NCBI RefSeq assembly: GCF_001540865.1
Contig: NC_033633.1
Location: 7,177,486 to 7,241,485 of the forward strand
Direction: 5' to 3'
DNA from: Ananas comosus
Lineage: Eukaryota; Streptophyta; Magnoliopsida; Poales; Bromeliaceae
Length of the DNA stretch: 64,000 bases
Position numbers and translations under genes: made by a program. The first letter of the stretch is position 1. Each line of letters opens with the position of its first letter. The notes under the pieces were generated by a model. It had not been told where the DNA came from and ran no database searches. It saw only the letters and a program-made list of their open reading frames with translations. Shown piece after piece: positions 57,444 through 64,000 of the stretch.

Positions 57444-57524
57444 GTGAAGGAATTTCACCCGGATGTTTGCAAGGACACAAAGAACGCGCATTTGTTAATC
57501 AGATGTGTAATTGAGGCCTATGAG
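57444..57524 (+). CDS. J-domain protein, exon 2 (HPD motif)
   Basis: The 27 codons lie between an acceptor (TTTAGCAG, ending 57443) and a strong donor (GAG|GTAAGG at 57525). The peptide VKEFHPDVCKDTKNAHLLIR and the following CVIEAYE continue the J-domain of exon 1, with the catalytic HPD, the loop and helix III. The phase is 0 on both sides. Further exons with the protein's C-terminus were not found before the LTRs at 60468. A weak candidate near 58759 (ATGCTCACATACTCG after CAG) is out of phase by one base. The gene is therefore partial here and may be truncated. Confidence 0.88.
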
Positions 57525-59560
57525 GTAAGGTTTACTTGCATAAATATGTGTAAAAGAGTGCACCAATATGTTTAGTGTAATTAATTTATTACTAAGTTGC
57601 AAAGCCGACAACATGATCCAAATGAACACTCAACATGATCATATCCAAGCACTTAACATAACTATTGAGAGAAATAGATTTGGGTTCTACTTTAATTGGC
57701 TCAACCGCTCAAGTAGGATTCTTCATTAGTTATTTTGTTAAGAGTAAGCATAATTCTAATTTTTAATTTTATGTAGATCTTATATAAAATGCATTTTGAA
57801 TGTAAAGCAGTTCATATTGACATTTTTGTACTGTTCTGACAATAGAGCATTGATACCTCAATATTTATCATGCCGAAGGTCTAATATGTGATGCAGGACA
57901 AATTAATAAAACCCTAATCTATCTTGCAAATGATGAGCCTAAAATTAGTTTTAAAAAAATTTTAGAATTTTTCTAAAATTTAGATTAATTTTCAGATTTT
58001 TTTTTTTTTAATTTTTAAAGATTTTAATGAATTTTAAAATCAACTTTTGAAATTAAAAAAAGAAAAAAAATCAAAAAGTAGTACGGCTCTAGCAAGAAGG
58101 TTCCAACATTTTTTTTAATTTTGTAATTATTTTAAAAGATTAAGAAAAAAATTGAAGAAAATAACTAATAGATAGGGCAATGGTAGAAAGTTTATAGAAT
58201 TGTTTTAGAAAATTGGAAAAGAAAATTTAGAAGAAAAATAAGAGAGAAATAGAGGAAAGAAGAAAATATGAGGAAGGAAAGCAAAGATAGAGTCTTTTAG
58301 GAAGAAAATTTTTTGCCGGCACACACGGCAGGAAGGGTGGAAGGCGGTGAAGACACAAAACCCAAATTTTATTCCATCATAACTCTTCTCTGAAATTATA
58401 AGGCATTGGCCGTATTTATAACCTTCAAAGTATAATCCTAATCTAATTCAAATCCCACGATTTTAGGGATCTTTTTCCTAATTCGAATATATCTAAAAAA
58501 AAGCCTAAACTATATCTCTAATTTTTAGATATTTATTCCACATAAATCCTAAAAAATATTTAAAAAACGACTAAAACAAATTAATTCTGGAAATTAGAAA
58601 AAAAATTAAAACCTAAGTGACTCAATCAACCCTAATTCAAAAATTGACCCAAATAAATAAAAGATGACTTGACCGAACCCTCTTTGAATCTGGTTCCGCG
58701 TCAATATGTTTTAGATATTAGATCATTTCTTAATGTGATTATTTTGGTGACACAGGATGCTCACATACTCGTTGAGTGGCTAGTGCTGATTATTTTCTGC
58801 ATGCATTCCACGATCTTCAAATCAAAATTTGACATTTAAGAACTTTAACAGAATGAAAAATTTTGGCTAATAACAGTGTATTTGCATTGCAAAATGCAAA
58901 CAGAAATCTACAAATATTTAATTATATGAGTGGTGTTGTTGAAGAGACCCTCAAAAGTTGAACACATGGAAAAACATTCCTTAAACTGTGATGTGTGTTG
59001 CATTCCCACAATAATCATGCAAAGTGATAGTCCTGTGTGTTTCTTCTGATCACTTTCTATTTTTGTTTCCTTAGGCCAGGTTGACTTCAAGTTATAAAGT
59101 GTGAAATTGAGGTTTAAAAGAATTTCAAAAAGATTCCCCTGTGATGTGATGTTTGAGGAGTGAAGCGGAAACTCAATTTGAGTTGATCTTATGATTGGTT
59201 GTAAAATGCTTTTTGTCCACTACCAAACTTATAAATTGTTGGAAGTAACTGGAGAAAATGATACTTGAAGTTCTTGAACCATTATCATGGTGAAGAAACT
59301 GTTGATGATGGTTAGCACAAAGTTAAAATTCAAAATTCTGGTTCAAGCATCTATACTGGTTCTAACCTTGTTCCTGACTCATTAGAATTTCCCAGATCTT
59401 TACAAATAGATTATTAGAAAAATGGACTGGCCAACACAGGGCAGGGTGAAACCCTTGAAATATACTTGTGAAATTGTCGATTGAACTTGTTTTCAATACT
59501 GTACCTTGGACAACAATATATTTGGAAAATTTGTAGGACAGGTTATGTTAAGCCTCTATA
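57525..59560. other. presumed second intron or truncated gene remainder
   Basis: The stretch is AT-rich with T- and A-runs (57990-58080) and no convincing exon. GATGCTCACATACTCGTTG near 58758 follows an acceptor-like GTGACACAG but reads to a stop, either in phase or shifted. Confidence 0.45.
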
Positions 59561-59695
59561 CTAAGAACGGTTGTTTGCTAGTTAGGTTGGGTGGAGAGTT
59601 CGCATTTCTTGTCAAGAATGGTTACCTAAGAACGGTTGTTTGCTAGTTAGGTTGGGTGGAGAGTTCGCATTTCTTGTCAAGAATGGTTACCTAAG
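59561..59695. repeat. 65-bp tandem duplication
   Basis: CTAAGAACGGTTGTTTGCTA and the next 45 bases occur twice, at 59561-59625 and 59626-59690, with the copies identical as read. CTAAG begins a third copy. Perfect identity suggests a recent duplication or an assembly artefact. Confidence 0.93.
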
Positions 59696-59902
59696 CTGCA
59701 CAACTTTTCCTGGAGAAGTGAAGTTTGTACCTATGTCACACTCCAGGATTTAGTTTTTGTTTGAAAAAGGGTGGCTAATTATTTTATTTTATTTTTTAAA
59801 ACCACAAGAGTTATGCAAATAGCCAACCAAAAGAGTTTGATATGCAATAAATGGTCCGGGACGTGCACAAACCTACCATGTACGTAGAGTTTCTTTGTCC
59901 AT

Positions 59903-59942
59903 ACGAATAGTCTCCCTTATACACGAATAGTCTCCCTTATAC
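59903..59942. repeat. 20-bp tandem duplication
   Basis: ACGAATAGTCTCCCTTATAC is repeated exactly in tandem. It lies in otherwise unassigned AT-rich sequence that runs on to the LTR at 60468. Confidence 0.93.
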
Positions 59943-60467
59943 ACGCATGGCGTCGAGCACAGAACATTACAATTTAACATTCAAGTTGCATCCAAAAATC
60001 GGTATTTTCATTGATAAACATAATATGACTCAATTATACAAGAAAGACTCACACTAATGCAAACAGCAGGGAGGTGGCATATTCCTCCAAACACCGCCGA
60101 CATAAATCCCTCTATATCTTCGCAATACAACAATCATAACCTCCATGTCTCCGCAAACAAAATACAAATATCTTCCAATCTCCGTTTTTATAAAAACCTT
60201 TTCAAAACAACGATCGAAAAACCAAGTATTACAATTGTATCAAAACCGATCGGCATGAATTAAATAAGCACTCACAACATATCATCCAACTATATAACTT
60301 AAAGGACCGTAAGTTTTCAACATTCTGATAGTATAATGCAAGATATAAATAAAATGGTTCGTTCATCTAATCGTACATGCCACTTCAGCTAGGACATAGC
60401 TAGTGATGTGATCCTCACAATGCGTCCCCCTTCTCAACACCCGAAGTATTTGTTAAAAATAGGTGAG
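59943..60467. other. unassigned AT-rich sequence
   Basis: No gene or repeat end is recognisable. The ORF at 60057-60263 has no domain and biased composition. Confidence 0.5.
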
Positions 60468-60540
60468 TGTCACGCCCTGGGCTCCAGCGGAAGCCTATCT
60501 GGCGTGTGCATAGACTCACCGCGTGTACTAGGTACCCCCT
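60468..60540 (-). mobile_element. family A-like LTR end, interrupted at CCCCT
   Basis: TGTCACGCCCTGGGCTCCAG resembles the inverted family A end at 43654. It stops at CCCCT (60536-60540), and its continuation GGTACACACAAGGCGTCTAC lies at 63773 after the inserted LTR. Confidence 0.75.
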
Positions 60541-61855
60541 TGTCACGCCCCGAAACCGATACCAATTTGGTCCGGTCCGGGCGCGTCGAACAGACGCCGA
60601 ACGGACAGGACCTCCCCTGTCCGCCCAAGGCTAGCCAACCGATCATGTATAGGGAATTGCCCAGGAAATCAATTCGTGAATACATGACCACAGGGAGCAC
60701 CACCAGTGCTAACAAAACGAGAGCAAGATACAAGTATGAAGCATACAAGTAGGCAAAGAGAGAAACTCTATCTATTACATTCATTCATTCGACTTAATAC
60801 ATTTAATTCCATCTCTTACAACTTCCAAAATATAAGTACAAGCACTCTCATCCTCACCCTATACAACATCTACTCTCGAACATAAATACAGGGTAAACCT
60901 AGTGCAAAAGGTAGGTAGCTAATGCAACTAGGGTGCTAGGCCCTTACCGCGATCCTCGCCGTGTGAATTTGCGCTCGGCCCTGCAGTAAAATGGGGGTGA
61001 GAACTAACTTCCTTAGTTCCCAGTGGGTTCGGCCGCCGACTCCGCCGTTCTCCCCACTAGGTCCAAGCGGGCAAAAGTAGATATACCGATATATAGATGG
61101 ATAAGGAAAGCTGTAAAGACAGGAAAGTAAAGCTACACTACTATGCCCAATCATAGATACATGAATGCATGTTCAATGAAACGGTAAGCAACTAACCTGT
61201 CGTCATGTCAAGGGTAAATCTATGTACTTGTTCATCAATCTCATTTACTTGTTTCTTAATCTCGTGGCTTCCCTGAAGGAGCCTACTGCTCACTAGCCAT
61301 CTCGAAGGTAGGGAGGGTCAACTCGCACTACGAACCGAGACCGTCTGTCGGGGCCTAAAATAGGCAATCCCTTGGGACCCAAAATAGGCAATCCCACGTG
61401 ACCAACTCCGGAGCGCACTTCTTGTGTGGGGCTTCCATCACAAGTTAAAACAGACCGTGAGCATGATCCAATTCTCTCCACTCTAGGATACCCTATCCTC
61501 TAGGGTTACTACCATCATGTAGTCTATAGGCGTCGTATACACCAAGTTTAACATGTATCACTTGTTTTCTTATACACTATCAACTAGATTGCCACTCGTC
61601 CATTGTTTACTATCGACTAGATGCCACTCGTTCTTTGTTTAGCATTAAACCAACCATTGAGCCCATCACTTTCTCGGCACTATAGGATTCACAAGTCTCG
61701 ACCCAATCCTTATCAATCCACTATATTAAGTATCCAATGCATGCTACGATATCATCAAAGAAAGCATAAGGAAAGGCAATGCACAATCATCCTATAATGC
61801 AATAATACAAGTTGCAGAATCGAAATGTACTAAGGCCCTGTTTGGATCGCGGGAT
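60541..61855 (-). mobile_element. solo family B LTR, first part (target duplication CCCCT)
   Basis: It starts TGTCACGCCCCGAAACCGAT at 60541, and the far end is TTCCTAACA at 63767. CCCCT flanks the whole (60536-60540 and 63768-63772). It carries CCTCCCCTGTCCGCCCAAGG and AGTGGGTTCGGCCGCCGAC, both inverted family B blocks. It is interrupted by CACTA-like sequence at 61856. Confidence 0.92.
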
Positions 61856-62769
61856 CACTACAAAAAAATTGTGATTTAGCGGCATTCAGTTATTGCCGCT
61901 GAAAGTCAAAAAATTGCTGCAAAAACTTTTAGCGGCATTAAGCTTTTAATGCCGCTTATACTCGTGTTGGTAAATCTTCTACCGGCATTTAAATAGATTG
62001 CCGTTAATGTTCAGTAATTAGTGACATTAAATAAATGCCGTTATAGAGATGACTATTACCGACATTATCTAAATGCTTGTATTTGTTAGTTATTTCCGGC
62101 ACTAATAAAATGCCGATAATTATTATATAATTTGCAATATTATATAAATGCTAGTATTTTATTTTTTATTCCAGTATTAATAAATGCCGGTAATTCTATA
62201 TTATTTTGTAAATATAAATATTATTTAAATTATTATGCCTTTTAAACAGATAAAAATAATATAAATAATAATTTATACTATCATATTTTTACCATAATAT
62301 TTAAAAATAATAGATTTTATTAAATAATATATGATTTTAGTATTTTCATATAATAAGAAATATATATCATGCATAATAAATAAACACAAATTATTTAATA
62401 AGCCCATTCCCAATTAAATAAACAAATAAGTTAAAATCTTGTAATACATTCAACATTCAAAAAATAACACAAGACCACCAAATTTTTCTAAACACAAAAT
62501 TAATAATGCATAAGTAGTTTGCGAACATAACAAAATAAAGTAGTTTGCAAACATAAATAACGCATCCAAAAACAAACTGGTCACATGACATAAAGTAGTT
62601 TGCGAATATAACAAAATAAAATAGTTTGCGAACACAAATAACGCATCCAACAACAAAATGGTCACATGACATAAAGTAGTTTGCGAACATAACAAAATAG
62701 CATAACATGATTTATATTTTCTTGAATTCCAAATGCATTCTTACTTGCGTTGAACCTGTGAAAAAAAAA
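61856..62769. mobile_element. one end of a CACTA transposon with subterminal repeats
   Basis: CACTACAAAAAAATTGTG is a CACTA (En/Spm) terminus. It is followed by many short repeats (AGCGGCAT, TGCCGCT, ACCGGCATT, ATGCCGGTAA, ATGCCGTTA) in both orientations, as in CACTA subterminal regions where transposase binds. The opposite terminus is not present before the N at 62770, so the copy is incomplete or lost at the assembly join. No transposase ORF is seen. The word GGCCCTGTTTGGATC just before it resembles a MITE end. Confidence 0.8.
62512..62700. repeat. 81-bp tandem repeat
   Basis: AAGTAGTTTGCGAACATAAC recurs at 62512, 62593 and 62674, with ATAACGCATCCAA and GGTCACATGACAT between. Overlapping inverted ORFs with repeated Phe-Ala-Asn-Tyr-Phe motifs come from this repeat and are not genes. 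Confidence 0.9.
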
Positions 62770-62770
62770 N

Positions 62771-63767
62771 TTCGCCGACGCGTTCCGGGACCTAGCAATT
62801 AGGTTTGCGACCTATTAGATTAGATCAAAACCCTAGATTTCCAAAATCCCAATTCCGTGCCCTAGAATGGCAACGGGGACGAAATCCGTGGTGCGAGCTT
62901 CAATTGCGAGCCCGAACCATCTACTTATCTTCTCTAGGTTCCATTCGAACCATTTCTAAACAACAAAAACCTAAAACCCTAGAAATACCATTAGAGGGTC
63001 TAGAGCTTACCTTCAAACCAAGGCTCCAAGCTTGCTCTAGCTTGAAGGAAAGAGGGAAGAAGATGACCTTCTTCTTCTTCTTGATCTTCTCTTTCTCTTT
63101 TCTCTTCTTTTCCTTCTTCTTCTTCTTCTCCTTCTTCTTCTCTTTCTTTTCTTCTCTTAAGAGAGAGAGCAAAAAGTGTGAGAGGGAGAGAGAGCAAATG
63201 AGAGGGGGAGAGGGGTCCCCAGCCTCTATTAAAGGCCATTTTGCAGATAGCCCCTTCAACTTTTCATCCTCTGAACCAGCCCTCTCTGGGCATTTTCGCA
63301 GTGAGGGACCGGTCCCAGCTCGGGGAGACCGGTTCCCGAAGGCTGCCATTTCGAGCAGAGGGGTTTTCGCGTTCGGAAACCGGTCCTTGCCTGAGAGACC
63401 GCTCCCCGGGAGACCGGTCCTTATCCGAGAGACCGGTTCCCGAAAGCTGCATTCTCGGGACTTAGCCAAATTTTGGCTAGTCTCGCTGGGCCAACGTTCG
63501 GGAACCGGTCCCTCACTGCCAGGGACCGGTCTCATCAGAGACCCCCGCAGCCCAGCCTGATGGGACCAGTCCCTCATTGCCAGGGACTGGTCCCCGAGAG
63601 CAATTATGCTCCAGTGCAGATTTTGTACTGGTGCTCCCGCGGACCCTTCTTTAATGCACTTTATGCATTATAATCACCTTCGGACTTTCCGAAGCTTACG
63701 CACTTGACAACTAGTCGATTCTAAATCGAAGTCTAATCCTCGAGTTCCGAGAATTCACTTCCTAACA
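62771..63767 (-). mobile_element. solo family B LTR, remaining part with ACCGGT array
   Basis: It resumes after the N with TTCGCCGACGCG and AACCCTAGA. It has CTTCTT-rich and GAGAGAGAGC tracts (63070-63195), AGCCCTCTCTGGGC, an ACCGGT array (63307-63530) with two decayed ACCAGT and ACTGGT members (63565-63590), and TTCCTAACA at 63767. The 251- and 218-codon ORFs across it on both strands are low-complexity and array-derived. Confidence 0.92.
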
Positions 63768-63772
63768 CCCCT

Positions 63773-64000
63773 GGTACACACAAGGCGTCTACAAATACAC
63801 AAACCATGAAACGATAAACACATCCTAAATGTGGTGATCAGAGCAAATAACATAAACTAAACTACAAAAGATGTACAGCATACAACTTATCCTTTCAATT
63901 ACAACTAATGAAGGCACTTGCACGTTGCGGCTGGTCGATTCCGCAAAAATAAATAAATAATAAAATAAAAAAACAACAAAAATAATAAAAAAATAATCAA
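63773..64000 (-). mobile_element. continuation of the family A-like LTR to the window edge
   Basis: GGTACACACAAGGCGTCTAC and the following sequence rejoin the LTR cut at 60540 and match 43715-43740. It runs out of the window. No coding content. Confidence 0.7.

Noticed and set aside
58758..58850. Exon 3 of the J-domain gene
   Set aside because: An acceptor-like CAG precedes ATGCTCACATACTCG, but the frame is off by one base and runs into a stop in either reading.
62921..63577. 218- and 251-codon ORFs on opposite strands
   Set aside because: Both read through the CT/GA tract (Lys/Glu or Phe/Ser runs) and the palindrome array of a solo LTR.

Overview
This is plant nuclear DNA, almost certainly from a flowering plant and possibly a monocot. 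The evidence is Ty3/gypsy chromovirus elements primed by initiator tRNA-Met, a Cassandra-type TRIM with 5S-like LTRs, plant-style CACTA, MULE and MITE elements, and one spliced host gene. The species cannot be fixed from the sequence alone. A 100-base run of N (18790-18889) and a single N (62770) mark assembly joins.

Layout. About 1-48.2 kb is a dense nest of Ty3/gypsy LTR retrotransposons with 2-3 kb LTRs. Two partly preserved plus-strand elements stand out. Element 1 has its 5' LTR at 4611-7022, gag from 7357 and pol to 11668, where a foreign LTR terminus cuts in. Element 2 has the end of its 5' LTR at 20216-21235, gag-pol at 21602-26363 with a C-terminal chromodomain, and a 3' LTR starting at 26435 and ending at 31531. 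A minus-strand element 3 (LTR 15991-18688, gag-protease remnant 13976-15644) lies between them. All three carry stops or frameshifts, so none looks autonomous.

From 28.5 to 48.2 kb, and again at 60.5-64 kb, the sequence consists mostly of LTRs without coding regions. Matching 5-bp target duplications can be read directly for several (GAGAT, CTATT, TCCTT, AATAC, AGTGC, CCCCT), so the order of nesting can be reconstructed.

About 48.3-60.4 kb is a different, genic compartment. It carries two exons of a J-domain (DnaJ-like, probably plastid) protein gene at 50442-50795 and 57444-57524. They are separated by a 6.65-kb intron filled with small elements: a TRIM with a complete Cassandra element nested in its LTR, a probable Ty1/copia solo LTR (53201-55088), a MULE-type element with 9-bp duplications (55369-56015) and a possible exon of another gene on the minus strand. 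A long-TIR MITE ends 131 bp before the start codon. Later J-protein exons were not found.

The most unusual feature is a set of clustered palindromes with an ACCGGT core (GGGACCGGTCCC type, or GTACCGGTAC type) at the same place in most of the large LTRs. They are followed by a small GC-rich hairpin, a CT-rich tract, a GA-rich tract, a GGTAAGC motif and an AAACCCTA telo-box. No CRISPR array, rRNA gene, tRNA gene or bacterial-type operon is present.
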